From positions 62,001-126,000 of the forward strand of contig NZ_JOJL01000001.1 of assembly GCF_000721705.1 (NCBI RefSeq): DNA of 64,000 nt, given 5' to 3'. The stretch comes from Actinoplanes subtropicus (lineage in GTDB: Bacteria > Actinomycetota > Actinomycetes > Mycobacteriales > Micromonosporaceae). Position numbers and translations under genes: made by a program. The stretch's first letter is position 1; each line of letters begins with the position of its first letter. The notes beneath the pieces are model-generated. The model did not search any database and was not told where the DNA came from. It worked only from the letters and a program-made list of their open reading frames with translations. Of the stretch, positions 1 through 8,596 are shown piece after piece.

Positions 1-67
1 CCAGCGGCCGGCCGTCCCGGCGGGCACGGGTCACATGCTCGCCGTATCGAATCGCGAAGTCAGTCAC
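1..67 (-). CDS. 5' end of a divergent gene, possibly pseudouridine-5'-phosphate glycosidase (partial)
   Basis: A reading frame on the minus strand starts with GTG at 67 and runs off the window edge. The 22 visible codons read MTDFAIRYGEHVTRARR followed by DGRPL. That pattern resembles the amino end of PsuG-type pseudouridine-5'-phosphate glycosidases, which normally continue into a VALEST motif just outside the window. The piece is too short to be sure of either the start or the family. It is divergent from the DUF3039 gene, so positions 68 to 190 would hold both promoters. Confidence 0.3.
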   Translation of the reverse strand, partial: MTDFAIRYGEHVTRARRDGRPL

Positions 68-190
68 GACGCAACCGTACGGTGCCGTTGGACCCGCCCG
101 CTGTGAGGTGTCAGACTTGCTGGTTGGAGCTTCGAACCCTCCGCCGCGCTGGGGGCGACGGCGGTAAGACTTACTGAAGGGCAGACTGTC

Positions 191-409
191 GTGACGACGC
201 AGATTCTGGAGCGGCCGGAGACCAAGGACGCCGATACCGGTCCGGAGATGTTCCATTACGTCCGCAAGGAGAAGATCGCCGAGAGCGCGGTCATGGGCAC
301 CTTCGTCGTGGCGCTCTGCGGGGAGAAGTTCCCGGTGACCAAGACGCCGAAGCCCGGCTCCCCGGTCTGCCCGCAGTGCAAGGAGATCTACGAGGCGATG
401 AACCACTGA
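191..409 (+). CDS. DUF3039 family protein
   Basis: This 72-residue protein matches the actinobacterial DUF3039 family in length and in its central EMFHYVRKEKIAESAVMGT stretch. One cysteine (ALCGEKF) and a carboxy-terminal CPQC pair suggest a small metal-binding fold. The function is unknown. The GTG start at 191 follows a GAAGGG ribosome site at about 176-181. The next gene probably starts inside this one, so the two look co-transcribed. Confidence 0.85.
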   Translation: MTTQILERPETKDADTGPEMFHYVRKEKIAESAVMGTFVVALCGEKFPVTKTPKPGSPVCPQCKEIYEAMNH

Positions 410-1017
410 GCGGTTACGGCCTGCTCGTCGGTGATCTGATCGGCGTCGCGGTCTTCGCCGCCTCCGGCGCGTCGGCCGCGATCGCCAAGCGCCTCGACCT
501 GTTCGGCGTCGGATTCGTCGGGTTCGTCGCCGCGCTCGGTGGGGGCATCCTGCGCGACCTGGTGATCGGCGCGGTCCCGCCGCTGGCCTTCGCCGATTGG
601 CGGTACGCGGTGACCGCGGTCCTCGCCTCGGTCGCCGTCTTCCGGCTGCACCCCCAACTGTCCCGGCTGCGGCGCACGGTGCTGCTGCTGGACGCGGCCG
701 GGCTGGGCCTGTTCACGGTCACCGGCACGCTCAAGGCGCTGAACGCGGGCGTGCCACCGGTCGGCGCCTGCCTTGTCGGAATGTTGACCGCGATCGGCGG
801 CGGCCTCGCCCGTGACCTGCTGACCGGCGAGATCCCGGTGGTGCTGCAGCGCGACATCTACGCGGTGGCCTCGCTCGGCGGCGCGATCCTCGTCACGATT
901 CTGCACGGTGTGGGTCTGGCCGGTCCGATCTCGACGGTGGCCGCGGCCGTGCTCATCACGGGTGTGCGGCTGCTCGCCCTCTATCGGAGGTGGTCCGCGC
1001 CGATCGCCGTGCCGTGA
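376..1017 (+). CDS. TRIC-type cation channel family membrane protein (YadS/UPF0126)
   Basis: This is a very hydrophobic protein of about 213 residues. It carries the two repeats typical of the bacterial TRIC/YadS family: GGGILRDLVIG in the first half and GGGLARDLLTG in the second, each preceded by membrane segments. About seven transmembrane helices are expected. Family members form trimeric monovalent cation channels in the cytoplasmic membrane; the physiological substrate here is unknown. The only plausible start upstream of the first helix is GTG at 376, which overlaps the DUF3039 gene by 34 nt. The conserved part begins at about residue 13 (GYGLLVGDLIGVAVF). Confidence 0.8.
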   Translation: MQGDLRGDEPLSGYGLLVGDLIGVAVFAASGASAAIAKRLDLFGVGFVGFVAALGGGILRDLVIGAVPPLAFADWRYAVTAVLASVAVFRLHPQLSRLRRTVLLLDAAGLGLFTVTGTLKALNAGVPPVGACLVGMLTAIGGGLARDLLTGEIPVVLQRDIYAVASLGGAILVTILHGVGLAGPISTVAAAVLITGVRLLALYRRWSAPIAVP

Positions 1018-1068
1018 GCCGTCTGTGGCTATGCTGGCGTTTCTTGTCCGGGACCTGAAGGGATGTTC

Positions 1069-2793
1069 GTGAGCCCGCCACCGCCGGATCTCGAGACCTT
1101 TCCGCCCCTGCGGGCCTGGCAGCGCAAAGCCCTGGTGGAGTATCTGCGCCGTCGCTCCGACGACTTCATGGCGGTGGCGACGCCGGGCGCCGGCAAGACC
1201 ACCTTCGCCCTCCGGATCGCCGCCGAACTGCTGGCCGACGGCACCGTCGAGGCGGTGACCGTGGTCTGCCCCACCGAGCACCTCAAGTCTCAGTGGGCGG
1301 CCGCCGCCGGCCGGGTCGGCATCCAGCTCGACCCCACCTTCCGCAACTCGGACGTGCACTCGTCCCGCGACTTCCACGGCGCGGTGCTCACCTACGCCCA
1401 GGTCGGCATGGCCCCGGCGGTGCACCGGCGGCGGACGATGACCCGGAACACGTTCGTCATCCTGGACGAGATCCACCACGCCGGCGACTCGCGTACCTGG
1501 GGCGACGGGGTGAAGTCCGCGTTCGAGGAGGCGACCCGCCGGCTGATGCTGACCGGCACCCCGTTCCGCTCGGACGAGAACCCGATCCCGTTCGTCACCT
1601 ACGAGCGCGGCGAGGACGGCCTGCAAAGATCCAAGGCCGATTCGGTGTACGGGTACTCCGACGCGCTGCGTGACCGGGTCGTGCGGCCGGTGCTGTTCAT
1701 GGCGTACTCCGGCGAGACCCGCTGGCGTACCAACGCCGGGGACGAGCTGGCCGCCCGCCTCGGCGAGCCGATGACCAAGGATCTGATCGCGCAGGCCTGG
1801 CGTACCGCGCTGGACCACCGCGGCGACTGGATGCCGCAGGTGATGCGGGCGGCCGACGCCCGGCTGTCCCGGCTGCGCGAGCACGGGATGACCGACGCCG
1901 GGGGCCTGGTCATCGCCAGCGACCAGCAGACCGCCCGGGCGTACGCGAAGCTCCTGCACGAGATCAGCGGGCAGCCGGCCGTGGTCGTGCTCTCCGACGA
2001 CGAGGGCGCCTCCGGCCGGATCGCCAAGTTCGCCGCCTCCGAGGAGCGCTGGATGGTCGCCGTCCGGATGGTCTCCGAGGGCGTCGACATCCCGCGGCTG
2101 GCCGTCGGCGTCTACGCGACCAGCGCCTCGACCCCGCTGTATTTCGCCCAGGCGATCGGCCGCTTCGTGCGCGCCCGGGTCCCCGGCGAGACCGCGACGG
2201 TGTTCCTGCCCAGCGTGCCGCACCTGCTCGGGCTGGCCAGTGAGATGGAGGCGCAGCGCGACCACATCCTGGGCGCGCCGAAGCAGAAGGACGGCCTCGA
2301 CGACGACCTGATGGAGCGGGCGCAGCGCGAGGAGGACGCCTCCGGCGAGCTGGAGAAGCAGTTCGAGGCGCTGTCCTCGATCGCCGAGCTCGACCAGGTC
2401 ATCTACGACGGCACCTCGTTCGGCACCGGGGCACGCACCGGCACCGCCGAGGAGGAGGAGTATCTCGGCATTCCCGGGCTGCTCACCCCCGACCAGGTGT
2501 CGATCGTGCTGAACAAGCGGCAGGCTGACCAGATCGCGGCGCAGAAGCGGCAGCCGAAGGTCGCCGAGGTGCCGGCCCAGCGCGACCCGGCGCCCGCCCC
2601 GATGACCGCGGGGGAGCGGCGCAACAGCCTGCGCCGCCAGCTGAACACCCTGGTGGCCGCCCATCACCACCGCACCAATCTGCCGCACGGCAAGATTCAC
2701 GCGGAGTTGCGCCGGCTCTGCGGCGGGCCGCCCAGCGCGCAGGCGACGATCGAGCAGCTGGAAGAGCGGATCGCGACGATCCAGACCTTGTGA
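1069..2793 (+). CDS. Superfamily II DEAD/DEAH-box helicase
   Basis: This is an ATP-dependent nucleic-acid translocase or helicase of the XPB/UvrB-like SF2 type. Visible motifs are Walker A TPGAGKTT (about residues 38-45), Walker B DEIHH (134-138), motif III LTGTPFRS, and a carboxy lobe with SEGVDIPRL and QAIGRFVRAR, matching motifs V and VI. The last 100 residues are charged and probably form a helical tail. GTG at 1069 sits six bases after AAGGG and is preferred; ATG at 1063 abuts the ribosome site. It is convergent with the DUF7455 gene, and a strong hairpin lies between them. The substrate is unknown; a DNA repair role is an inference. Confidence 0.85.
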   Translation: MSPPPPDLETFPPLRAWQRKALVEYLRRRSDDFMAVATPGAGKTTFALRIAAELLADGTVEAVTVVCPTEHLKSQWAAAAGRVGIQLDPTFRNSDVHSSRDFHGAVLTYAQVGMAPAVHRRRTMTRNTFVILDEIHHAGDSRTWGDGVKSAFEEATRRLMLTGTPFRSDENPIPFVTYERGEDGLQRSKADSVYGYSDALRDRVVRPVLFMAYSGETRWRTNAGDELAARLGEPMTKDLIAQAWRTALDHRGDWMPQVMRAADARLSRLREHGMTDAGGLVIASDQQTARAYAKLLHEISGQPAVVVLSDDEGASGRIAKFAASEERWMVAVRMVSEGVDIPRLAVGVYATSASTPLYFAQAIGRFVRARVPGETATVFLPSVPHLLGLASEMEAQRDHILGAPKQKDGLDDDLMERAQREEDASGELEKQFEALSSIAELDQVIYDGTSFGTGARTGTAEEEEYLGIPGLLTPDQVSIVLNKRQADQIAAQKRQPKVAEVPAQRDPAPAPMTAGERRNSLRRQLNTLVAAHHHRTNLPHGKIHAELRRLCGGPPSAQATIEQLEERIATIQTL

Positions 2794-2891
2794 GCGGCCC
2801 GCTGCGCGGCGGCGGCGCCTAGGGGCGTACCCGGTCTGGGGAGCGTGCCGCTCAGGCCGCTGACGGGCTGCTGAGGGCCGTTGGGATGTGA

Positions 2892-2921
2892 AAAGGAGCG
2901 CCCCACACCGGGCGCTCCTTT
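2892..2921. terminator. Bidirectional intrinsic terminator
   Basis: A perfect 12-bp stem (AAAGGAGCGCCC pairing with GGGCGCTCCTTT) encloses the 6-nt loop CACACC. The stem ends in A and T runs, so it can end transcription in both directions between the convergent helicase and DUF7455 genes. Confidence 0.85.
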
Positions 2922-2942
2922 CGCACGTTTGAAGCGGGGGAT

Positions 2943-3182
2943 CTAGTTGGAGTTAGACATCATGTCCGCGCCACGCCAGGTGAAATCCGGATCCGCCGCG
3001 TACTGCACCGCGATCTTCACCAAGTCCTCGGCGTACCGGTTGGCGTGGTGTCCGCAGAACACCAGCTCACTGCCACCAGCCAGGGTCAAACGGAGCTTTC
3101 CGGCTGCATTGCAGCGGTCGCACCGCTCATCGGCTGCGGGGCCGGCCACACTACCCGCCGGCGGCGTGAGAGTCGGGGTCAT
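2943..3182 (-). CDS. DUF7455 family small protein
   Basis: This 79-residue protein has a central domain with CDRCNAAGKLRL and VFCGHHANRYAEDL. The CxxC plus CxHH arrangement suggests a single zinc-binding site. The carboxy end (FTWRGADMMSNSN) is short and polar. The family is common in actinobacteria near the sigA/hrdB region and has no assigned function. The ATG at 3182 follows a very strong AGGAGGAAGG ribosome site, which suggests high expression. Two palindromes lie 15 to 36 bp upstream of the start. Confidence 0.8.
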   Translation of the reverse strand: MTPTLTPPAGSVAGPAADERCDRCNAAGKLRLTLAGGSELVFCGHHANRYAEDLVKIAVQYAADPDFTWRGADMMSNSN

Positions 3183-3196
3183 CGCCTTCCTCCTCT

Positions 3197-3218
3197 GTTC
3201 GAACCGATGAACATGTTC
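3197..3218 (-). promoter_or_regulatory. Paired palindromes upstream of the DUF7455 gene
   Basis: GTTCGAAC (3197-3204) and GAACATGTTC (3209-3218) are two perfect palindromes separated by 4 bp. They lie just upstream of the ribosome site of the DUF7455 gene. They resemble a repressor operator or a leader hairpin. They do not fit the actinobacterial LexA consensus, because the half-sites have the wrong spacing. The binding protein is unknown. Confidence 0.4.
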
Positions 3219-3364
3219 CTCGGCTACTGCTCACATCGTGCAACACCCTGCACCGTTGCAGCCTTCCCACTGTGCCCCGGGGGGACCGAGGTCACACGTG
3301 ATGGGGCTAGTGTGCCGTGATCCAAGGGTGCCACGTCAACGATCACTTCTGCACAACGGTCTGA

Positions 3365-3392
3365 TCACCACCCGACGATGTACGGGTGGTGA
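3365..3392 (-). terminator. Hairpin downstream of the sigma factor gene
   Basis: A perfect 10-bp inverted repeat (TCACCACCCG and CGGGTGGTGA) has an 8-nt loop and lies 32 bp beyond the sigma factor stop codon. There is no U-tract. This is the usual form of terminator-like hairpins in high-GC actinobacteria. Confidence 0.6.
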
Positions 3393-3423
3393 CCAAACAG
3401 ACACGCTATGTTGACCTAACGGC

Positions 3424-4836
3424 CTAATCCAGATAGTCGCGCAGGACCTGCGAGCGGGACGGGTGACGCAGCTTCGACATCGTCTTGGACTCGATCTGCC
3501 GGATCCGCTCCCGGGTCACCCCGTACACCTGGCCGATCTCGTCCAGCGTGCGCGGCTGGCCGTCGGTCAGGCCGAAGCGCAGCCGGACCACGCCGGCCTC
3601 GCGCTCGGAGAGCGTCTGCAACACCTGCTGCAACTGATCCTGCAGGAGCGAGAAGGAGACCGCGTCGACCGCGACGACCGCCTCCGAGTCCTCGATGAAG
3701 TCGCCGAGCTGGCTGTCGCCCTCGTCGCCGATGGTCTGGTCCAGCGAGATGGGCTCCCGGGCGTACTGCTGGATCTCCAGCACCTTCTCCGGGGTGATGT
3801 CCATTTCCTTGGCCAGCTCCTCCGGGGTGGGCTCGCGGCCCAGGTCCTGGAGCAGCTCGCGCTGGATGCGGCCGAGCTTGTTGATGACCTCGACCATGTG
3901 CACCGGGATGCGGATCGTGCGGGCCTGGTCGGCCATCGCCCGGGTGATCGCCTGCCGGATCCACCACGTCGCGTACGTGGAGAATTTGTAGCCCTTGGTG
4001 ATCGTCCGCTCGATCTTCTCCTCGCCCTCCTCGCAGGCGCGCAGGCGCTCGGCCGCGTACAGCCCCGCCTCGATCCGCTTGGCGAGCTCGACCTCCTGCT
4101 CGGCGTTGAGCAGCGGGACCTTGCCGATCTGCTTGAGGTACGCCCGGACCGAGTCGGCGGAGGCGGTCAGCTCGGCATCCCGCCGGGCCTGCTTGAGGGC
4201 CTCGGACTCCTCGTCGTCCCACTCGAAGTCGCCGTCGGTGGCCGAGCTGGCGGCGTCGGTCGCCGCGGCCTCGACGAGGGCGGGCGGCTCCTCGACGACC
4301 ACGTCCTCGATCTCGGCGGCCAACTCCTCGGGATCGATCTCCTCGCCGTCCTCCGGACCCTCCTCGCCGGGCGTGGCGGCCTTGGCCGGAGACGCCTTCT
4401 TGGCGGGCGCGGTGGCGGTCTTGGCGGCGGCCACCTTCTTGGCGGGCGCCTTCTTGGCCGGCACGGCCTTGGCGGCCGACCTGGCCTCCTCGGCCTCCGC
4501 CGAAGCCGGCGCCGCGGCGGCGGCCTGCTTCGGGGGCGCCGCCTTCTTGGCCGCCGCCGGGGCGGCCTTGGCGGTGGTGGCCTTGGATGCGGGCGTGGCC
4601 GCGCGGGCGGCGGCGACCTTGCGGCGAGTGCTCGCCGAGCCGTCGACGACCACGGTGACGCCGGCATCCACGAGCCCGCGCAGGATCTTCTTGGCCTGAG
4701 CCGGATTCACCTCGGCGGACTCGAGCGTGCGAGCGACCTCGGCCGACGTGAGCTGCCCGCCCGCGCCCTGTGCATGGGCGATCAGGGCCTCGGTGAGGGA
4801 ACGAACGTCGGCACCGTTCTGGTGGGCTTCTGTCAC
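3424..4836 (-). CDS. sigA: Principal-type sigma factor (SigA/HrdB locus) lacking regions 2.1-2.2
   Basis: This is a 470-residue sigma-70 family protein at the conserved sigA position, next to suhB. GTG at 4836 is preferred because GGAAGG lies six bases upstream; ATG at 4875 has no ribosome site. The order is an amino-terminal region (1-70), a long Ala/Lys-rich low-complexity linker (70-155), an acidic segment, region 1.2 ([18 protein letters not shown], about 225-243), region 2.3-2.4 ([20 protein letters not shown], 281-300), region 3, and region 4 with an intact helix-turn-helix ([20 protein letters not shown], 430-449). Between [16 protein letters not shown] and KGYKFS only 14 residues remain, where the family has about 70. 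The NLRLVVSLAKRY and [20 protein letters not shown] blocks are absent in every frame. Those blocks bind core RNA polymerase. This is either a real in-frame loss or an assembly deletion near 3990-4035. Confidence 0.85.
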   Translation of the reverse strand: MTEAHQNGADVRSLTEALIAHAQGAGGQLTSAEVARTLESAEVNPAQAKKILRGLVDAGVTVVVDGSASTRRKVAAARAATPASKATTAKAAPAAAKKAAPPKQAAAAAPASAEAEEARSAAKAVPAKKAPAKKVAAAKTATAPAKKASPAKAATPGEEGPEDGEEIDPEELAAEIEDVVVEEPPALVEAAATDAASSATDGDFEWDDEESEALKQARRDAELTASADSVRAYLKQIGKVPLLNAEQEVELAKRIEAGLYAAERLRACEEGEEKIERTITKGYKFSTYATWWIRQAITRAMADQARTIRIPVHMVEVINKLGRIQRELLQDLGREPTPEELAKEMDITPEKVLEIQQYAREPISLDQTIGDEGDSQLGDFIEDSEAVVAVDAVSFSLLQDQLQQVLQTLSEREAGVVRLRFGLTDGQPRTLDEIGQVYGVTRERIRQIESKTMSKLRHPSRSQVLRDYLD

Positions 4837-5068
4837 GAATGACCTTCCGAAGGCGATGTGGTTGTGCACGACCATGAGCCCAGCGCAGCGCACGGCGAAG
4901 AGGCTGGCCGGTGTGTGTGGGGACCCTCGGGTCGCGGAGCGAAGCGCGGGTAGGGGTGAATTGTAGCGCCGTCCAGCGAGATCCTCCCGCCGCAGCACGC
5001 CGCAGGGGGTCGCCGACCTGATTCAAGACGCTTGGCGCGAGAATGGTATCGGCGGAAAGGGCGAACAA

Positions 5069-5878
5069 GTGAGCGAGTTTCCGGCGGCCGACGAGCTGCT
5101 TTCCATCGCGGTACCGGTGGCGCGCGAGGCGGCGGCCACCGCGCGGCGCATGCGCGCCGAGGCGATCACCGATGTCGAGACCAAGAGCACCCGCACCGAT
5201 GTGGTGACCGCGGCCGACCGGGCCGTCGAGCGACAAGTTGTGAGCTCGTTACGAACGATCCGGCCGCACGACGGGGTGTTGGGCGAGGAGTACGGGGAAA
5301 ACACCTCCGAGGCGGGCGCAGTGCGCTGGATCCTCGACCCGATCGACGGCACGGTGAATTACCTGTACGGCCTGCCGGCGTACGCGGTCTCGCTCGCCGC
5401 CGAGGTGGACGGCGTGGTCCAGGCCGGCGTGGTGATCAACGCGGCCACCGGCGACGAGTGGACCGCGACCCGCGGCGGCGGCGCCTGGCGGGCCGGCCGG
5501 CGGCTGCGCTGCTCGGCCCAGACCGACCTGGCCCAGGTCCTGCTCGGCACCGGTTTCGGGTACGACGCGAAGCGCCGGGCGCACCAGGGCGCGGTGCTGG
5601 CCCAGCTGATCACCCGGGTGCGGGACATCCGGCGCATCGGCGTGGCGTCGCTCGACCTGTGCTCGGTCGGCGAGGGCCTGCTGGACGCGTACTACGAGAA
5701 GGGCCTCAACCCGTGGGACCACGCGGCCGGCGGCCTGGTCGCGGCCGAGGCGGGCGCGCTGGTCGGCGGCCTCGAGGGCGCGCCCCCGGGGCTGGACATG
5801 GTGGTGGCCGCCCCGCCGGCGATCTTCGGCCCGCTGCACGACGCCCTCGTCGAGCTGGACGCCGCCGGCGGAGCCTGA
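5069..5878 (+). CDS. suhB: Inositol monophosphatase family protein (SuhB-like)
   Basis: This 269-residue Mg-dependent phosphatase is of the IMPase/FBPase fold. It shows GEEYG (72-76), the metal-binding DPIDGTVNY (90-98) and the second signature WDHAAG near residue 222. The likely reaction is hydrolysis of inositol-1-phosphate or a related sugar or histidinol phosphate; the exact substrate cannot be read from sequence. GTG start. It is divergent from the sigma factor gene, an arrangement also known next to sigA in mycobacteria. It is convergent with the LytR_C gene, with only 4 bp between stop codons. Confidence 0.85.
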   Translation: MSEFPAADELLSIAVPVAREAAATARRMRAEAITDVETKSTRTDVVTAADRAVERQVVSSLRTIRPHDGVLGEEYGENTSEAGAVRWILDPIDGTVNYLYGLPAYAVSLAAEVDGVVQAGVVINAATGDEWTATRGGGAWRAGRRLRCSAQTDLAQVLLGTGFGYDAKRRAHQGAVLAQLITRVRDIRRIGVASLDLCSVGEGLLDAYYEKGLNPWDHAAGGLVAAEAGALVGGLEGAPPGLDMVVAAPPAIFGPLHDALVELDAAGGA

Positions 5879-5882
5879 TGCC

Positions 5883-6425
5883 TTAGGAGGCGTTCTTCTT
5901 CGCGGGCTTGGCGCAGGCGCCCGGCGGGAGGGTCGGCTCGCCGACCTCGACCAGCGACTGGTTGACCTCGGTGGTGGTGGCCAGCTGCCGGAACCCGCTG
6001 CCGATCACGATGTCGATCAGGATGCCCTTGCGCTTGGGGTTGTACTCCAGCTTGGACTGGTCCAGGAAGTACGCCCGCAGCAACTGTGCCCGGCCGACCG
6101 CGTCCGGCCCGTACCGGATCTCCGCCACGCCCTTGTACCTGGTTTTGCTCTCGCTGGGCTTCTGTACGGTGAAGCGGCGGTTCTTGAACTCGTTGCTCAC
6201 GCTGTCGGCCAGCCCGCTGGTGCTCGTGCCGTTGTAGACCTTGATGGTGACCTCGGCCGGGTCGTCCGGCAGGGTCACGTCGGCCAGCGGGGCGCCCGCG
6301 GGGCAGTTGGTGCCCGAAATCTCTTTGCCCTGCGAGTCGCGAACCAGGGCGGTGATGACGAAGACGATCGCGGCCACGGCGAGCACACCGACGACGATCA
6401 GTGCTCGGACGCGGGCAAAGCTCAT
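5883..6425 (-). CDS. LytR C-terminal domain envelope protein (Cei-like)
   Basis: This 180-residue protein has one amino-terminal membrane helix (about residues 9-27) and an extracytoplasmic LytR_C domain (about 58-150, starting EVTIKVYNGTSTSGLADSV). The tail ends in a Lys-rich KPAKKN. At the same locus in mycobacteria a protein of this type (Cei) supports cell envelope integrity; transfer of that role is an inference from synteny. It lacks the catalytic LCP domain, so it is not itself a teichoic-acid or arabinogalactan ligase. ATG start with GGAGCC seven bases upstream. Confidence 0.75.
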   Translation of the reverse strand: MSFARVRALIVVGVLAVAAIVFVITALVRDSQGKEISGTNCPAGAPLADVTLPDDPAEVTIKVYNGTSTSGLADSVSNEFKNRRFTVQKPSESKTRYKGVAEIRYGPDAVGRAQLLRAYFLDQSKLEYNPKRKGILIDIVIGSGFRQLATTTEVNQSLVEVGEPTLPPGACAKPAKKNAS

Positions 6426-6723
6426 GGGGCTGGCTCCAGATCGGGTAACACGGCAGGCTCGGGACGCGGGACCTGTCGAGAGGTTAGCGTCTGTGCGCCA
6501 GGCTTGCGGAAACAGGGAATCCTTCCGGCGCGCCGACGATGATCCAGACCGTTGTGCCCCTACTTTGATGTCGCCTCGGTCACATCGGGAACAATGGGCC
6601 GCCTGTTTGCGTACAACGATGCCGCGACGCAGGTAACGTTCCGCGCTCGCCGGGGCAGTTTCTTCAGGTCAGCACCAGTGTCAGAAATCGTCCGGCGGAA
6701 GCGGGAACCGAAACCTCGTCACA

Positions 6724-6738
6724 GGCGTTACTAACGCC
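6724..6738 (+). promoter_or_regulatory. Palindromic operator candidate upstream of the DUF4193 gene
   Basis: GGCGTTA and TAACGCC form a perfect 7-bp dyad around a single C, 34 bp before the DUF4193 ATG. The one-base centre rules out a hairpin, so protein binding is more likely. This is the only clear structure in the 346-bp gene-free gap 6426-6771. No coding signal was seen in that gap. Confidence 0.4.
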
Positions 6739-6771
6739 AAGTGACCCATCGATACAGGAGAGTGAAAACCG

Positions 6772-7068
6772 ATGGCCACCGACTACGACGCCCCGCGTCG
6801 CGATGAGGTCGACCTCGGCGAGGACAGCCTCGAGGAGCTCAAGGCCCGTCGAGCCGACTCGCAGTCGGGCTCAGTGGACGTCGACGAGGTCGAGGTGGCG
6901 GAGAGCTTCGAGCTGCCCGGCGCCGACCTGGCCGACGAGGAACTCACCGTCAAGGTACTGCCCATGCAGTCCGACGAGTTCCGCTGCGCCCGTTGTTTCC
7001 TCGTGCACCACCGCAGCCAGCTGGCCGCGGAGCGGAACGGGGAGCTGATCTGCCGCGAGTGCGCCTGA
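6772..7068 (+). CDS. DUF4193 family protein
   Basis: This 98-residue acidic protein belongs to a widespread actinobacterial family. The amino half is rich in Asp and Glu. The carboxy end holds two Cys pairs, CARCFLVHHRSQL and CRECA, a likely zinc ribbon. The function is unknown. CAGGAGAG precedes the ATG. Its place between the LytR_C and dut genes matches the conserved actinobacterial order. Confidence 0.85.
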   Translation: MATDYDAPRRDEVDLGEDSLEELKARRADSQSGSVDVDEVEVAESFELPGADLADEELTVKVLPMQSDEFRCARCFLVHHRSQLAAERNGELICRECA

Positions 7069-7202
7069 CCGGCGACTCGCGCGCAAAGCGCCACCACCCG
7101 GCCGCCCGCCGAGCGGTCGGGCGTGCGGGCGTTGCCTAGTTTGGAACCGACACCAGACCGGGAATCTCGGCTGAGAAGCCGACGCACGACGGGAGGACGA
7201 CC

Positions 7203-8003
7203 ATGAGCCACCCGGAGCACAGCACGCCGGAGGTCGAGCCGGGCGCCGCCACGCCCGACCCGGACACCGACACCGCCCTGGGCAAGACCGTCGCGGCGCT
7301 CACCGCCGACGATCTCGAGCCCGCGAGCAGGCGCGAACTGCTCGGCCGCCTGGTCGGCGACATCCGCCGCCGCGGGCTGGGCCAGCTGTTCCGCCCCAAG
7401 GCCGCGTTGCGCTGGATGGCCGACGTGGTCACCGACATCGCGCCGCACGTGCCGGTCCGCGACCGCGCGACGCTGCACCGCCACTTCCCCGGCCTAGACG
7501 ACGACGAGCTCGCCGAACGACTGATCCGCAACGCCGCGCGCTCCACGGCGAGCATCGGAGCGGTCGGCGGCGGCGTCGCCGCGGTCGAGTGGGTGGCCAC
7601 CCCGACCCTGCTTTCCGCCCCCGTGCTGCTGGCCGCCGAGACGGTGTCCGTGGTCGCGATCGAGCTGAAGCTGCTCGGCGAGCTGCACGAGGTGTACGGC
7701 CGGCCGCTCCCCGGCAGCACCGGGCAGCGCGCTCTGCACCTCCTGCAGTCCTGGTCGCAGCAGCGCGGCATCAATCCGCTGCTGCCCGGCGTCGGCGTCG
7801 CCACCGTGCTGGGCACGGCGGCCCGCCGCGACCTGCAGCGCAGCCTGCTACGGCGGTTCGGGCGCAGCCTGAGCACGATGGGGCCGCTGCTCACTGGCGC
7901 GGCCGTGGCCGGTTACCTGAACCGGCGGGCCACCCGGGCGCTCGGCGAACACGTACGGAAGGACCTGAGGCGGAACCACCCGCGGATCATCGAATCTTCT
8001 TGA
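7203..8003 (+). CDS. Conserved hypothetical protein with central hydrophobic segments
   Basis: This is a 266-residue protein of unknown function. The first 40 residues are Pro/Asp-rich and probably disordered. A soluble helical stretch follows. Two hydrophobic segments lie at about residues 120-160 (ASIGAVGGGVAAVEWVATP and LLSAPVLLAAETVSVVAIEL). A third Gly/Ala-rich segment (LLTGAAVAGYL) lies near 235, before a basic carboxy tail. The glycine-rich segments may insert in or lie on the membrane, somewhat like EcsC-type proteins, but I do not recognise a family firmly. ATG start with GGGAGG upstream. Its 3' end overlaps the convergent DUF3093 gene by 17 bp. Confidence 0.75.
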   Translation: MSHPEHSTPEVEPGAATPDPDTDTALGKTVAALTADDLEPASRRELLGRLVGDIRRRGLGQLFRPKAALRWMADVVTDIAPHVPVRDRATLHRHFPGLDDDELAERLIRNAARSTASIGAVGGGVAAVEWVATPTLLSAPVLLAAETVSVVAIELKLLGELHEVYGRPLPGSTGQRALHLLQSWSQQRGINPLLPGVGVATVLGTAARRDLQRSLLRRFGRSLSTMGPLLTGAAVAGYLNRRATRALGEHVRKDLRRNHPRIIESS

Positions 8004-8475
8004 TCGCGTCGAGCAGGGCGGTCGCCAGCTCGACCGGGTGGCGGGTGCTGATCACCCAGAAGGGTGTCGGATCATCCGGATCGTCCAGCAGGATCTGCAC
8101 CGCCGGGCCGATCCACGGCCGCTGGATGACGAACGACAGCGGGTGGGCGCCCACGCCGAGGGACTCGCGCTTGCCGGCCGCGTCCAGCGCGACCACATCG
8201 GAGATCACCGCGAGCGGCAGCCGGGCGTCGTCGACCAGGAACTCCTCGGCGGTCACGGTCACCCGGATGCGGCCGGACCAGACCAGCAGGGCCGCGCTGG
8301 CCGGCAGCAGCACGGCGAACGGGACCCAGGCGGGCAGGTGCGGGAAGCCGAGCAGGATCTCGAAGCCGATGATCAGATCGACCGCCAGCGTGGCGAGCCA
8401 GGCCCACGGGGAGATGCCGAGCCGCTCGGTGTAGAGGGCGGCCTCGGTGCTGCGCGCCGGGGACTGCGGTGTCAC
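7987..8475 (-). CDS. DUF3093 family membrane protein
   Basis: This protein of about 162 residues has two adjacent transmembrane helices (WAWLATLAVDLIIGF and VPFAVLLPASAALLVW) followed by a soluble PH-like beta domain with the signature HPLSFVIQRPW. DUF3093 proteins lie next to dut in most actinobacteria and have no proven function. GTG at 8475 (MTPQSPARSTEA) is chosen because the family starts near there; an upstream start at 8511 would add 12 residues. It is divergent from dut and overlaps the preceding convergent gene by 17 bp. Confidence 0.8.
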   Translation of the reverse strand: MTPQSPARSTEAALYTERLGISPWAWLATLAVDLIIGFEILLGFPHLPAWVPFAVLLPASAALLVWSGRIRVTVTAEEFLVDDARLPLAVISDVVALDAAGKRESLGVGAHPLSFVIQRPWIGPAVQILLDDPDDPTPFWVISTRHPVELATALLDAIKKIR

Positions 8476-8596
8476 CCTGGAAGGGTACGGCGCGCCTCCG
8501 TTGGCGGGCACGGCAGGATGGCAGGGTGGGTGCCTGCCGCCGCCGCTCTCGTCCTCCGCTCGTCCTCCCGTTCGTCATCCCTAAGGAAACTCGATC

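Noticed and set aside
388..2700. A 770-codon open frame on the minus strand opposite the TRIC and helicase genes
   Set aside because: It is antisense to two genes with clear motifs, is rich in Arg/Gly/His as expected for a GC-rich shadow frame, and has no family features.
3197..3218. LexA/SOS box before the DUF7455 gene
   Set aside because: The actinobacterial box needs GAAC and GTTC halves with 4 bp between them; here the spacing in each palindrome is 0 or 2 bp.
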